Source: Atribacter laminatus | Lineage (GTDB): Bacteria; Atribacterota; Atribacteria; Atribacterales; Atribacteraceae | Length of the DNA: 64,000 nucleotides | Direction: 5' to 3' | Assembly (NCBI RefSeq): GCF_015775515.1 | Contig: NZ_CP065383.1 | Span: 372,001-436,000 of the forward strand | Shown here: one piece after another, positions 44,492-53,248 of the stretch | Position numbering within the stretch: position 1 is the first letter of the stretch | How the letters are laid out: every line of letters starts with the position of its first letter | Notes under the pieces: generated by a model | What the model saw: the letters and a program-made list of their open reading frames with translations, nothing else | The model's database searches: none | What the model was told of the DNA's origin: nothing | Program-made: the position numbers and the translations under genes

Positions 44492-45907
44492 ATGAGTAAA
44501 ATTGGTATCATTACTTTTTCCGATGGTCGTCCTCATGTTCACCAGGAATTATTAGCAATGAATTTAAAATTCCAGGAGAATTTAGTAAAAAAACTTCAAC
44601 AAGAAGGTCATGAAGTCATTGTTGCCGATGAGCCCCCCTGGACAAATCAGCTAGCAGTTGCGGCTGGAAAAAAAATGCAACTCACTGGCGTTGATTGTAC
44701 AATTTTCAATTATGCTATTTGGGCTTGGCCTCATTTTACCGTTTTAGCAGCTCAGTTTGCACCGGGTCCTTTTCTCTGTCTTTCTAATATCAATCCTGGG
44801 TACCCTGGTCTAGTCGGTATGATGGCCAGTTCTGGTGCATTAGATAATATTGGAATTCCTTATACCCGGATTTCAGGTGATTTAAATCAGGAATCAACTT
44901 TTAAAAAAGTAAATTGTTTCATCAAGGCTGCCGCCTGTTTGAAGCAAATACAAGGTGAAACCTTTGGGTGTTTTGGAGGGCGGCCAATGGGAATGTACAC
45001 CGCCACCTCAGGAACTGATTCTTGGATGAAGACATTTGGAATTGATACCGAACATATCGATCAGTGGGAAATAGTCCGGCGATCAGAATTCCTGCTTTCT
45101 CAAAATCCGAAAAAAATCGAACAGGCTTTTCAATGGTGTGAAAAAAACATCGGCTCGATTCAATACGATGGGAAACAATTGACTCCAGAAATCTTAAAAA
45201 AGCAAATTGCCTCCTACTATGCAGTAAAAGAATTATGTCAAGAAATGCATTTAGATTTCTGTGGAATAAAGGGACAACCCGAGCTTACCAATAATTTTTG
45301 TACTATGGATGTCGCCGAAGCTTTTATGAATGACCCCTACGATTTCGATGGACCTAAAGAACCTATCGTTTGCTCTACCGAAGCAGATATGGACGCAGCA
45401 TTAACCATGGAGATTTTCAAAAAATTAGCAAAAACCCCGGTACTATTTGCTGATGTTCGCCATTGGCATGAAGATTATCAAATATTGGACTTGTGCAACT
45501 CTGGCGAACACGCCACTTACTTTGCCGGAGCCAGCTTCGATTTTCGAGACAACCTACCTCGAGTTTCTTTCCTTCCTGAAGGCTTCTATTTCCAAGCTGG
45601 CGGTGCCGCAGTTCATCATCTTGCCCATCCAGGAAAAGTCACCATGGCACGATTAGGAAGAAAAAATGGAAATTACTGGATGGCTATTATGACTGGGGAA
45701 TTTCTCCAGTTTGATGAGAAAACCAACCAAGAAATCATGACACGCACTCAAATTGAATGGCCCCATGCATTTTGTAAACTTGATACGAGTATTGACCGAT
45801 TTATTGAAAAGTTTCCCTGCAACCACATCCATGGAGTATATGGTCATTTTGTTGAAGAACTCAAATTGGTTTGTGAATTTCTTGGTATTCATTGGGAAAT
45901 CATTTAA
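44492..45907 (+). CDS. L-fucose/L-arabinose isomerase family protein
   Basis: A 471-residue ketol isomerase of the fucose/arabinose isomerase family. The opening KIGIITFSDGRPHVHQELL, then GAGCHG-equivalent region CFGGRPMGMYTATSG near residue 163 and the C-terminal PGKVTMARLGRKNGNYWMAI near 380-400 fit. Late metal-binding residues are in YGHFVEELK near 448. It would interconvert aldo- and keto-sugars, but the sugar is not established. AAAGGAGGAATAAAG precedes the ATG. An operator overlaps the transcription start, so expression is probably sugar-controlled. Confidence 0.85.
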   Translation: MSKIGIITFSDGRPHVHQELLAMNLKFQENLVKKLQQEGHEVIVADEPPWTNQLAVAAGKKMQLTGVDCTIFNYAIWAWPHFTVLAAQFAPGPFLCLSNINPGYPGLVGMMASSGALDNIGIPYTRISGDLNQESTFKKVNCFIKAAACLKQIQGETFGCFGGRPMGMYTATSGTDSWMKTFGIDTEHIDQWEIVRRSEFLLSQNPKKIEQAFQWCEKNIGSIQYDGKQLTPEILKKQIASYYAVKELCQEMHLDFCGIKGQPELTNNFCTMDVAEAFMNDPYDFDGPKEPIVCSTEADMDAALTMEIFKKLAKTPVLFADVRHWHEDYQILDLCNSGEHATYFAGASFDFRDNLPRVSFLPEGFYFQAGGAAVHHLAHPGKVTMARLGRKNGNYWMAIMTGEFLQFDEKTNQEIMTRTQIEWPHAFCKLDTSIDRFIEKFPCNHIHGVYGHFVEELKLVCEFLGIHWEII

Positions 45908-45922
45908 CTTAAACCCCTAATT

Positions 45923-45958
45923 AAAAAAGAGCGGGTGTAAAAAACCCGCTCTTTTTTT
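45923..45958. terminator. Bidirectional intrinsic terminator
   Basis: AAAAAAGAGCGGGT and ACCCGCTCTTTTTT form a 14-bp inverted repeat around a 7-nt loop, with T-runs readable on both strands. It separates the convergent isomerase genes ending at 45907 and 45977. Confidence 0.92.
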
Positions 45959-45976
45959 AAATAATTATTTCAAAAC

Positions 45977-47179
45977 TTATAATTCAGGTCCAAAGTGTTT
46001 TAACATGACCAACATCGTATTTTCACTTGGATTGGTGATGGTTATTCCTTCCCGGGCTGCTTTTTGGGTTACAAACAATTCGTCGCTGGTCATTTCTCCA
46101 AATCGAATTAAACTTGGAGCATCGATAGATAAGGATCCAAACTGGCCATGACCCTCAATGGTAATCAGCCCATAGGCTTCCTTATCTTTGATGGTAACCG
46201 TACTCCCGGGAAACACCCTTAGCTCTTTCGCTGAAAAATCACTGGATTTATAGGAAATCCAAAATTCCTCATAACCTTCCGTTCTCATTTCTTCGACTGG
46301 TTTGACTGGTTTGGGTTCAGCAAATCGATTATGATAAAAATCTGGATCAACGTTTAAATCCCAGTTTATCAGGCTAATGATAAAATCAAGATCATTTTTA
46401 TACTCTTCAGGAACATTTTTTACCAGTAATTCCCAAGGTGTTGGGACATCCCACACTAATGACTGGAACATAGCAAATACATCCGAACATCTTTGGGGTT
46501 CATAGGTTAATAAAGAACCAGGCGCATGAAGAATGCCAGGGGGGACGTCCCACCCAGTTCCTGGTTTGAGTTTATATGCTCGAGACAAATACAGTATCCC
46601 ATTATCACCCTTGTTCCAATCTTCTAAACATTTTCTTACCTCATCCTTGGTTGTTCCGGGATTAAGACCAAAAAAAGTATAAGGAAACCAACCACCATGA
46701 TTATTCAACTGGGCTGGAAAAAAGTAGGATTCCGGTTTTCCCATAGCCCCAACATGAGCAGCTGTTTCATCATCATGATGAAGATGATGAGGAAGGGGTT
46801 CCATATTGTCAAAAAACTTACTAAACATCAACCAGCCGCCAAATTTTTTCATAACGTCGGTCCCTAAGATATCATTCCCCATGATATCAATTGCTTCTTT
46901 GAGAAGAACTTTTTCCTCTTTCCTTCCATCTTTAAAATAAATATAGCTTAAACCCTCATCTGGAAGCGTCTCCGGCCCGTTGTCCGCTTTGGTCGTCGAA
47001 GCAAACCATCGTTCATCAATGCCACCCCGATGTGCTCCAAAAGCATAGTAATCATCAGGGTGAAGTTTTATGCGTTTACCAGGAATACAAAATGAACGAG
47101 GAACCCAATTGGGAAATAACCGAAATATTCCCTCTCCTTGTTCTAAAGCTCTTTCTACAACTTCTGATGAATTCGCCAT
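45977..47179 (-). CDS. Phosphomannose isomerase-like cupin protein
   Basis: A 400-residue protein of double-cupin type. The metal site is suggested by PLPHHLHHDDETAAHVG near residue 130 and WDVPPGILHAPGSLLTYEPQ near 215, which resemble mannose-6-phosphate isomerase. The C-terminal 100 residues form a second beta domain (FPGSTVTIKDKEAYGLITIE). It is probably a sugar or sugar-phosphate isomerase. It is the last of a run of carbohydrate genes on this strand, after a LacI gene. Substrate is uncertain. Confidence 0.72.
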   Translation of the reverse strand: MANSSEVVERALEQGEGIFRLFPNWVPRSFCIPGKRIKLHPDDYYAFGAHRGGIDERWFASTTKADNGPETLPDEGLSYIYFKDGRKEEKVLLKEAIDIMGNDILGTDVMKKFGGWLMFSKFFDNMEPLPHHLHHDDETAAHVGAMGKPESYFFPAQLNNHGGWFPYTFFGLNPGTTKDEVRKCLEDWNKGDNGILYLSRAYKLKPGTGWDVPPGILHAPGSLLTYEPQRCSDVFAMFQSLVWDVPTPWELLVKNVPEEYKNDLDFIISLINWDLNVDPDFYHNRFAEPKPVKPVEEMRTEGYEEFWISYKSSDFSAKELRVFPGSTVTIKDKEAYGLITIEGHGQFGSLSIDAPSLIRFGEMTSDELFVTQKAAREGITITNPSENTMLVMLKHFGPEL

Positions 47180-47248
47180 AATACTCCCTCTTTTCTATTG
47201 TTTGTTTTTTAATTATCATCTAAAAATTTACCATAAAACCGTATCCCT

Positions 47249-47261
47249 ATTCCATGGGAAT
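47249..47261. promoter_or_regulatory. Short palindrome upstream of the cupin isomerase gene
   Basis: ATTCCATGGGAAT is a 13-bp near-perfect palindrome about 70 bp upstream of the cupin gene start. It is not of the CG-centred LacI form. It may be a regulator site; nothing further supports this. Confidence 0.25.
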
Positions 47262-47313
47262 AATCAATTATCTCTAATATAAAGATTTTATTTTATTAAT
47301 CCAAGCTCACATT

Positions 47314-48318
47314 TCACCTTTTCAAAGGACGGGTTGATTCGCGGATTATTAAGCTCGGTTCCAAAACAATTCGATTGAGAGTGATTTCTTTCTTGTGAAT
47401 ATGATTTAAAATAACTTGAACTGCTTTTTGACACATTTCTTGAAATGGTTGGATAATAGTTGTAAGCGATGGAGTAACCATTTCCGAAGAGCTAATATTG
47501 TCCATCCCAATTAAGGAAATATCTCCGGGGACACGAATGTGATTTTTGTTGAGCTCTTTCAGGGCTCCAATTGCCATCATATCATTTTGGGCCCAAATTG
47601 ACGTAATTTTAATACCATCACTTAAAAATTTTTTAATAGCGTAAATCCCCGATTCAAATTTAAAGTCTCCTTCATATATGAAACCCGAGGGCAATAGAAT
47701 TCCATTTTCAGAAAGAATGGTTTTAAAGCCTTTTAATCGCTCTCGACAAAGAGCGATATTTAATGGGCCAGTTATACAGGCTATATTTTTGTGATCCAAG
47801 CTCATCAAATGCGAACCGGCTAAAATTCCGGCTTTATAGTTATTCAGAACAATACTGGGAATATGTTCCTTTTCCAAAAAACGATCAACAACCACAACTG
47901 GAATATTGGTTTTCTCAAGAATTTTGAAAACCCGGCTTTGATCAGAAACTCGAGAAAAAATTATTCCATCGACATTTCTTCGAATCAGGCTATCAATAAA
48001 TCGTTCTTCTTTTTCCGGATCTTCATTGGTATTTCCTAAAATCAAATCAAATCCATGATCAACAATTTGTTCCTCTACATAATGAATGAAATTGACAAAA
48101 GTTTGATGGATGATTTCAGGAACAACCAAACCAATAATACCTCCACTTCTCATGCGAAGACCTTTAGCAAGGAGGTTTGGTTTGTAGTGGAGTTTCCGAA
48201 TCGCCTTTTCCACTCTTAAGCGGGTTCTCTTATCTACCGGAATACTATTATTTATTACTCTGGATACGGTTGAAACCGAAACACCAGCGATTTGAGCGAC
48301 ATCTTTCATTGATGGCAT
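47314..48318 (-). CDS. LacI family transcriptional regulator (second)
   Basis: A 334-residue repressor. The N-terminus has the HTH SMKDVAQIAGVSVSTVSRVI and the hinge helix NLLAKGLRMRSGGIIGLVVP, then an effector domain typical of ribose/galactose-type LacI proteins. AGGTCATCT lies before the ATG. It follows the ABC-transporter binding-protein gene on the same strand, so it is likely the local regulator of that transporter, which has a perfect CG-centred operator at its promoter (52068-52083). Confidence 0.93.
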   Translation of the reverse strand: MPSMKDVAQIAGVSVSTVSRVINNSIPVDKRTRLRVEKAIRKLHYKPNLLAKGLRMRSGGIIGLVVPEIIHQTFVNFIHYVEEQIVDHGFDLILGNTNEDPEKEERFIDSLIRRNVDGIIFSRVSDQSRVFKILEKTNIPVVVVDRFLEKEHIPSIVLNNYKAGILAGSHLMSLDHKNIACITGPLNIALCRERLKGFKTILSENGILLPSGFIYEGDFKFESGIYAIKKFLSDGIKITSIWAQNDMMAIGALKELNKNHIRVPGDISLIGMDNISSSEMVTPSLTTIIQPFQEMCQKAVQVILNHIHKKEITLNRIVLEPSLIIRESTRPLKR

Positions 48319-48383
48319 AGATGACCTTATTTTTAACTTTAGAAACTAACTCTCCTTTTTAATCATTTCTTTTTAATAAGCTT

Positions 48384-48424
48384 ATAATCTCATAGGGGAG
48401 TAGCGTTCTCCCCTATGAGATTAT
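48384..48424 (-). terminator. 17-bp perfect hairpin after the sugar-binding protein gene
   Basis: ATAATCTCATAGGGGAG and CTCCCCTATGAGATTAT form a 17-bp perfect stem with a 7-nt loop, starting 6 nt past the binding-protein stop. No U-run follows on the minus strand, so it may work as a partial terminator or as an RNA-stabilising 3' stem that raises binding-protein mRNA relative to the LacI gene. Confidence 0.7.
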
Positions 48425-48429
48425 TTCAT

Positions 48430-49389
48430 CTAGAAACTCTTTTCAGCTTGATCAAGATTATCCTTGGTAATTACAGCCGGCTCAATTAAAACCACCGCGT
48501 TTTCTGGGGTTTTACCTTCTTTTACAAAGTTATAAAGAATTTCAAAACCGGTCGCTGCTTGTTTCCCAGGAAATTGTTCTATCGTTGCATCTAGTATACC
48601 ATCATCTATCGATTTTAATGCATCGGTTAGTGCGTCAAACCCAATCGTAATCACTTCTTGGACATTGAATTTAGCACTGGCTTGCAAAGCCTCAAGAGCA
48701 CCGAGAATCATTTCATCGTTCGCTCCAAATACAGCATCAATTTCCGGGCTGCTCATAATAAAATCTTCCATAACCTGCATGCCATCATCTCGACGGAAAT
48801 TAGCAGTCTGTGTCTTAACAGTTATATTTGGATATTGCTTCATAACATCCTGGAACCCAGAACTACGGTCAATAGCCGGACCAGCGCCTGGTGTACCATA
48901 AAGTTCAATTACAGTTCCCTTAGGATCACCAAATTTTTTGCTCAGTTCAGCAACAATAAATTCGGCGGCTTTCTTCCCACCGGTATAATTGTCTGCTCCG
49001 ACATGGGCTAAAATCTCTACAGGAACTCCCTCTTTCAACCTGCGATCCACAGTCACCACAGGAATAGCAGCTTTATTGAGTGCTTCAACACCAGGAACGA
49101 CTGCTTCGACTTCGATTGGAACTAATAATACTCCATTTACTTTTTTAATAATCATATCTTCAATAATTGATATTTGTTTTGATACCTCATCATTTGCTTC
49201 CAATGATACAACATTCACTCCCAATTGGCTGGCTTTGTCTTTCACAGCTTGTTCGAGAAAAGCAAACCAAGCAAAAGAAAGGGATGGGAATGAAAGCCCA
49301 ATAGTGTATTCTTGAGCAAGAGCTAAAGTTCCAAACATACAGCTAAAAGCCAAGATTGCCACAATAAACAACAATCCAATTCTTTTCAT
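48430..49389 (-). CDS. Sugar ABC transporter substrate-binding protein (ribose type)
   Basis: A 319-residue periplasmic protein. Its signal peptide is RIGLLFIVAILAFSCMFGTLALA, and the mature protein starts with EYTIGLSFPSLSFAWFAFLE. Family motifs include IIKKVNGVLLVPIE near residue 88 and VFGANDEMILGALEAL near 215, typical of RbsB-like proteins that bind pentoses or hexoses. The ATG follows AGGAGGAAGAAA. It sits between the permease gene and a LacI regulator gene. A strong hairpin lies directly downstream. Confidence 0.93.
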   Translation of the reverse strand: MKRIGLLFIVAILAFSCMFGTLALAQEYTIGLSFPSLSFAWFAFLEQAVKDKASQLGVNVVSLEANDEVSKQISIIEDMIIKKVNGVLLVPIEVEAVVPGVEALNKAAIPVVTVDRRLKEGVPVEILAHVGADNYTGGKKAAEFIVAELSKKFGDPKGTVIELYGTPGAGPAIDRSSGFQDVMKQYPNITVKTQTANFRRDDGMQVMEDFIMSSPEIDAVFGANDEMILGALEALQASAKFNVQEVITIGFDALTDALKSIDDGILDATIEQFPGKQAATGFEILYNFVKEGKTPENAVVLIEPAVITKDNLDQAEKSF

Positions 49390-49413
49390 TTTCTTCCTCC
49401 TTTTGGTTTTTCT

Positions 49414-49460
49414 CTAAAAAAAGAAAAAACATAATTTTTCTTTTTTTATCACCCCCCCCC
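49414..49460. repeat. A/T inverted repeat and C9 run upstream of the binding-protein gene
   Basis: AAAAAAAGAAAAA and TTTTTCTTTTTTT form a long A/T inverted repeat near 49414-49447, directly followed by a run of nine C at 49452-49460. They lie in the 151-bp gap between binding-protein and permease genes. The repeat could act as a terminator or RNA stem. Confidence 0.55.
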
Positions 49461-49540
49461 TTAGTTAATTTTACCAGAAAAGAAATTAAATCTCCTTTGA
49501 ATGCTGTTTAAGGAATGCTTCGTACTTGAAAGTATTTTTT

Positions 49541-50521
49541 TTAAACAGTCCGGAAACGACGCTTCATCCTATCCATAAGAACCGCAAGGATGATAATTGT
49601 ACCCTTAACCATCATTTGCCAATAGGGTTGGACTCCTAATAAGTTTAAACCGTTAGAAATAACCCCGATGAGCAATGCGCCGATTAAGGTTCCATATACT
49701 CCACCTTCCCCACCCATCATACTGGTTCCACCGATAACCACTGAAGCGATTACATCTAATTCATAACCCTGCCCTGCTACCAGCTCTCCAGAATTGAGCC
49801 TTGATGTAAGGATAAGCGCACTTAATCCTGAGAGAGTGCCAAGAATTGTATAGGTAAGAATTTTTACTCGATCAACCATAATACCTGAAAGTAAAGCTGC
49901 CTCTTGGTTCCCCCCGATAGCGTATATGTAACGGCCAAAAACCGTTCTTTTAAGAATAATACCAAAAACGATGACACACCCTAAAAAAAGAATGACCGGG
50001 AAAGGAATAGGACCGATCATTCCAGCACCAATAAATCGGAAAGCAGGACTCATTCCAGAAATTGGTTTCCCCTGGGCTATGAGTAATGTCGCCCCACGAA
50101 ATATACTCATCGATCCTAATGTAACAATAAAAGGATGTATTCCACCTTTGGTGGAAACATATCCATTAAAATAACCGATACCCGCTGCTACGAGTAAAGG
50201 AATAATTAAGCTAAGAAAAAAGTTACCACCCCATTTTACTTGAAATCCAGCAGCAATAATACCGGCAAAAGCAACAATGGAACCTACCGAAAGATCTATG
50301 AGTCCTAATAAAATTACTAATGTCATGCCAACTGCCATAACCCCGATGATTGAGACCTGTCGAATGACATTAATGATATTGAGGGGATTAAAAAAAACTG
50401 GATTAAGAATTCCAAAGACTACACAGACCACAATAAAAACTAATAGGATCCCAATCTTATCCCAAAAAATAAAGAAACGTTCAACTAATCCCTGATTTTT
50501 ATCTTCAGTCAGAGCGTCCAT
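49541..50521 (-). CDS. Sugar ABC transporter permease (RbsC type)
   Basis: A 326-residue inner-membrane permease with about ten hydrophobic spans. RQVSIIGVMAVGMTLVILLG near residue 50, GLIDLSVGSIVAF near 69, and IGGNQEAALLSGIMVDRVKI near 205 (the coupling region to the ATPase) are standard for the ribose/xylose/galactose family. SVVIGGTSMMGGEGGVYGTL lies near 262. The start overlaps the ATPase 3' end by 17 bp. It pairs with the binding protein downstream. Confidence 0.93.
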   Translation of the reverse strand: MDALTEDKNQGLVERFFIFWDKIGILLVFIVVCVVFGILNPVFFNPLNIINVIRQVSIIGVMAVGMTLVILLGLIDLSVGSIVAFAGIIAAGFQVKWGGNFFLSLIIPLLVAAGIGYFNGYVSTKGGIHPFIVTLGSMSIFRGATLLIAQGKPISGMSPAFRFIGAGMIGPIPFPVILFLGCVIVFGIILKRTVFGRYIYAIGGNQEAALLSGIMVDRVKILTYTILGTLSGLSALILTSRLNSGELVAGQGYELDVIASVVIGGTSMMGGEGGVYGTLIGALLIGVISNGLNLLGVQPYWQMMVKGTIIILAVLMDRMKRRFRTV

Positions 50522-52034
50522 TTAAACGTCCCCCTCCTATTGCTAGTTTTAAAACTTCTTCTTGGTTCGCATTTTGGCGGGTTAAGGTTCCGGTAATCTT
50601 TCCTTCTTTCATAACCAATATATGATCGCTCATCCCTAATATTTCCGGTAATTCTGAAGAAACCATCAAGATTGCAGCCCCTCGTTCTATAAGTTTGTTC
50701 ATTAAGTGATATATTTCAATCTTTGCTCCCACATCAATTCCCCGAGTTGGTTCATCAAAGAGGTAAATATCGCACTCTCGAGCAAACCATTTCCCCAACA
50801 CCACTTTTTGTTGATTCCCCCCGGAAAGAAACATGGTTTTCTGATGAAAGAAAGGAGTTTTAATATTCATCATTTGAACCATTTCAGAAGTGATATGATT
50901 GAGTTTCGTATCATCAATAAAACCACGATTGGATATCTTGGTTAAGGAAGGTAGCCCAATATTGTCCGTGACCGATAATAACAATACCAAACCTTGGGTT
51001 TTTCTTTCTTCAGGGAGAAGCGCAATGCCCAAATTAATGGCATCATGCGGAGATTGAATGGTAACTTTATTCCCTTTCACAAAAATCTTTCCGCCATCTA
51101 AAGGATCTAAACCATATATAGCCCGTAAGAGTTCAGTTCGACCTGAACCAACCATTCCGGCAATTCCTACGATTTGTCCCTTTTTAAGGGAAAAATTAAT
51201 ATTGTGCAGCACTCCCTTCCGGTTTAAATTTTCTACTCTTAAAACCTCATCTTCAACTTTATGATCCAGATGAGGAAATTGCTCAACTAATTTCCGCCCA
51301 ACCATCATTTTTATCAAATCATCAATCGTTAACGTAGCTGTATTGCTGGTTGCAACATGCTTCCCATCTCTTAACACTGTCACTCGATCGGATATAGCAA
51401 ATATTTCGTCGAGATGGTGTGAAATATAAATTATGGTTACTCCCTTTGATTTCAGGAACTGGATAATTCGGAATAGTGTTTCAATCTCTTTTTTTGCTAA
51501 CGCTGCCGTAGGTTCATCCATTATTAATATTTGTGCATTGAGTGAAAGTGCTTTTGCAATCTCAACCACCTGCTTTTTTGCAACTCCCAAAGTTCCAACC
51601 TTCGCATCAATATCTACATCCACTTCCAGAAAATCTATGAGCTTCTGAGCTTCCTCTTTCATCTTTTTCCAATCAATAAATCCTCGCTGGTTGCGAATGT
51701 GGTGACCCATAAAGATGTTTTCAGCTACTGTTAAAGCAGGTATTAAATTCAGTTCTTGATAGATGGCAGCTATTCCGCTCCGTAAAGCTTCATGTGGGTT
51801 TTGATAATGAATTGATTGACCTTGAAAAAATACAGCTCCCGAAGTTTTTTGATATACACCGGTGACAATTTTAATTAAGGTCGATTTTCCAGCTCCATTC
51901 TCACCTACCAAAGCATGGACCTCTCCCCTTAAAACATCAAAACTGACATTATCTAAAGCTAACACACCCGGAAAACGTTTAGTTACCTTATCAAATCGTA
52001 AAATCCAATCCTCATCCTTAATGGGATTATTCAT
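50505..52034 (-). CDS. Sugar ABC transporter double ATP-binding protein (RbsA type)
   Basis: A 509-residue ATPase with two ABC domains. The first has GENGAGKSTLIKIVTGVYQK near residue 40 and ILIMDEPTAALAKKEI near 172. The second carries a degenerate Walker A (GMVGSGRTELLRAIYG near 293) and the LSGGNQQKVVLGKWFA signature near 405, as normal for this class. The ATG at 52034 is favoured over a TTG three bases earlier since GGAGAGG sits upstream. It is first in the operon and has an operator at its promoter. Confidence 0.94.
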   Translation of the reverse strand: MNNPIKDEDWILRFDKVTKRFPGVLALDNVSFDVLRGEVHALVGENGAGKSTLIKIVTGVYQKTSGAVFFQGQSIHYQNPHEALRSGIAAIYQELNLIPALTVAENIFMGHHIRNQRGFIDWKKMKEEAQKLIDFLEVDVDIDAKVGTLGVAKKQVVEIAKALSLNAQILIMDEPTAALAKKEIETLFRIIQFLKSKGVTIIYISHHLDEIFAISDRVTVLRDGKHVATSNTATLTIDDLIKMMVGRKLVEQFPHLDHKVEDEVLRVENLNRKGVLHNINFSLKKGQIVGIAGMVGSGRTELLRAIYGLDPLDGGKIFVKGNKVTIQSPHDAINLGIALLPEERKTQGLVLLLSVTDNIGLPSLTKISNRGFIDDTKLNHITSEMVQMMNIKTPFFHQKTMFLSGGNQQKVVLGKWFARECDIYLFDEPTRGIDVGAKIEIYHLMNKLIERGAAILMVSSELPEILGMSDHILVMKEGKITGTLTRQNANQEEVLKLAIGGGRLNGRSD

Positions 52035-52067
52035 CAATCCTCTCCAATTTGTTTAACCTTTGGATAT

Positions 52068-52092
52068 TTGAAATCGTTTTCAAGGTATTATA
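52068..52092 (-). promoter_or_regulatory. LacI-type operator and -10 box of the sugar ABC operon
   Basis: TTGAAATCGTTTTCAA (52068-52083) is a near-perfect CG-centred palindrome of the LacI operator form. On the minus strand TATAAT (52092-52087) lies three bases upstream of it, so the operator covers the expected start site. The -35 box is weak. Confidence 0.75.
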
Positions 52093-52208
52093 AAAAACAC
52101 TTTCACTACTATTCTATATTCTCTTATTATTTTTATCAATTTAATTTGACTTTTCTTTTCAGCTAAAAAATATCTAATTTCTCAAATTTTTATCATCTTT
52201 TTCTATCC

Positions 52209-52237
52209 TTGACAAGGCTTATGAAATACGCTATTTT
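52209..52237 (+). promoter_or_regulatory. Promoter for the tRNA-Leu/tRNA-Val pair
   Basis: TTGACA (52209-52214) and TATTTT (52232-52237) are separated by 17 bp and lie just upstream of tRNA-Leu at 52252. Expected start is within a few bases of the tRNA 5' end. Confidence 0.65.
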
Positions 52238-52251
52238 ATATTTTGCCCTTC

Positions 52252-52340
52252 GCCGAAGTGGCGGAACTTGGCAGACGCGCTGGATTCAGGTTCCAGTGAG
52301 TTTAACGCTCGTGGGGGTTCAAATCCCCCCTTCGGCACCA
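52252..52340 (+). tRNA. tRNA-Leu (anticodon CAG)
   Basis: Acceptor GCCGAAG pairs with CTTCGGC, followed by ACCA encoded in the DNA. The anticodon arm CTGGA/TCCAG surrounds TTCAGGT, giving CAG. A long variable arm (AGTTTAACGCTCGT region) fits a class II tRNA-Leu. TTCAAAT is the T-loop. Confidence 0.96.
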
Positions 52341-52343
52341 GAT

Positions 52344-52418
52344 GCGCGATTAACTCAGCGGTAGAGTGCCATCCTCACACGGTGGAAGTCGCTGGTTCGA
52401 ACCCAGCATCGCGCACCA
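52344..52418 (+). tRNA. tRNA-Val (anticodon CAC)
   Basis: Acceptor GCGCGAT pairs with ATCGCGC, then ACCA. Anticodon stem CCATC/GGTGG encloses CTCACAC, so the anticodon is CAC. T-loop is TTCGAAC. It follows tRNA-Leu by three bases, so both come from one transcript. Confidence 0.96.
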
Positions 52419-52746
52419 CCATTTTTTGTTTAATCGCAACCAGAACTATCAAAATAGTTATAATAAGGTGTTACTCTGAGTAATCCTTTTCCATCGAGGC
52501 AAGAATGGTGATTTCAGAAGGTGAAAAATTTGCTGAAATATTCGGTCAATAAAAGAGTGAATACCTTTCTGTGCTTTCTTAGACAAAATGCAACACCAAA
52601 TGAAAGTGTTGTAATAATAAAAAATACGCCAATTTTTAACCTCCTTTTTTAATATCAATCCAATTGCACCAATAATTTTTAATAAAATTCCATCACTTTC
52701 AATTGAATCAATATCAATTTAATTTCGGTTCTGGATTGGAGCTCTC
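52419..52746. other. Intergenic region with possible small-gene remnant
   Basis: No confident gene is seen in this 328-bp gap. On the minus strand AAAAGGAGG at about 52641-52648 precedes a 40-codon frame (52633-52514) reading IGVFFIITTLSFGVAF and FTLLLTEYFSKFFTF, a membrane-helix-like sequence, but it lacks a standard start codon (ATT), while TTG in the next frame gives only a short peptide. It could be a decayed or error-containing small membrane gene. Confidence 0.25.
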
Positions 52747-53112
52747 ATGAAAAAGAAAAGCGAATTGGAAAGTCAAATTAGTTCGACTCTCATCCAGTTT
52801 GAAAAAGAATACATGGGAAGAGGGCCAGTCGATATAAAGACTTACCTTTTTGATGATATTGTTTTTATACGATTGAAAGGCGTCCTCACCAAAGCAGAAA
52901 CGCAATTAGCCTCAGGGGGGAGTAAGGATAACCGCGATTTAATAAAGCGGGTCCGTATTGAGCTTTTAGAAAAAGGAAGACCGCTTTTGGAAGCAATAAT
53001 TGAAAATATTCTTAATCGAAAAGTAGTGAGCTTGCACACTGATATCAGTACTCGTACTGGTGAGCGGTTGATAATCTTTACTTTAAATGAACCACTGAAT
53101 GACCTGGTCTAA
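52747..53112 (+). CDS. DUF2294 (MpsC-like) family protein
   Basis: A 121-residue protein with the DUF2294 pattern: QISSTLIQFEKEYMGRGPVD at the N-terminus, then FIRLKGVLTKAETQLASG and RPLLEAIIENILNRKVVSLH, closing with DISTRTGERLIIFTLNEPL. Related domains occur in the MpsABC sodium/bicarbonate system in Staphylococcus and in many stand-alone proteins of unknown role. No MpsA/B partner is nearby. The ATG has GGAGCTCTC upstream. Confidence 0.85.
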   Translation: MKKKSELESQISSTLIQFEKEYMGRGPVDIKTYLFDDIVFIRLKGVLTKAETQLASGGSKDNRDLIKRVRIELLEKGRPLLEAIIENILNRKVVSLHTDISTRTGERLIIFTLNEPLNDLV

Positions 53113-53248
53113 AGTTTGCTTAATGAGAATATAAGTCTCTTTGAAAAAAAACACCACATCATGAATCTAATTTCTTGCATATTCAACTCTTCCCTTTTTT
53201 AAAGAAAATGAAAAAATGACTTTATTTCACTAATTTTTTCCATAAACA

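Noticed and set aside
52268-52483. Plus-strand frame across the two tRNA genes
   Set aside because: It overlaps two complete tRNA genes, so it is not a protein gene.
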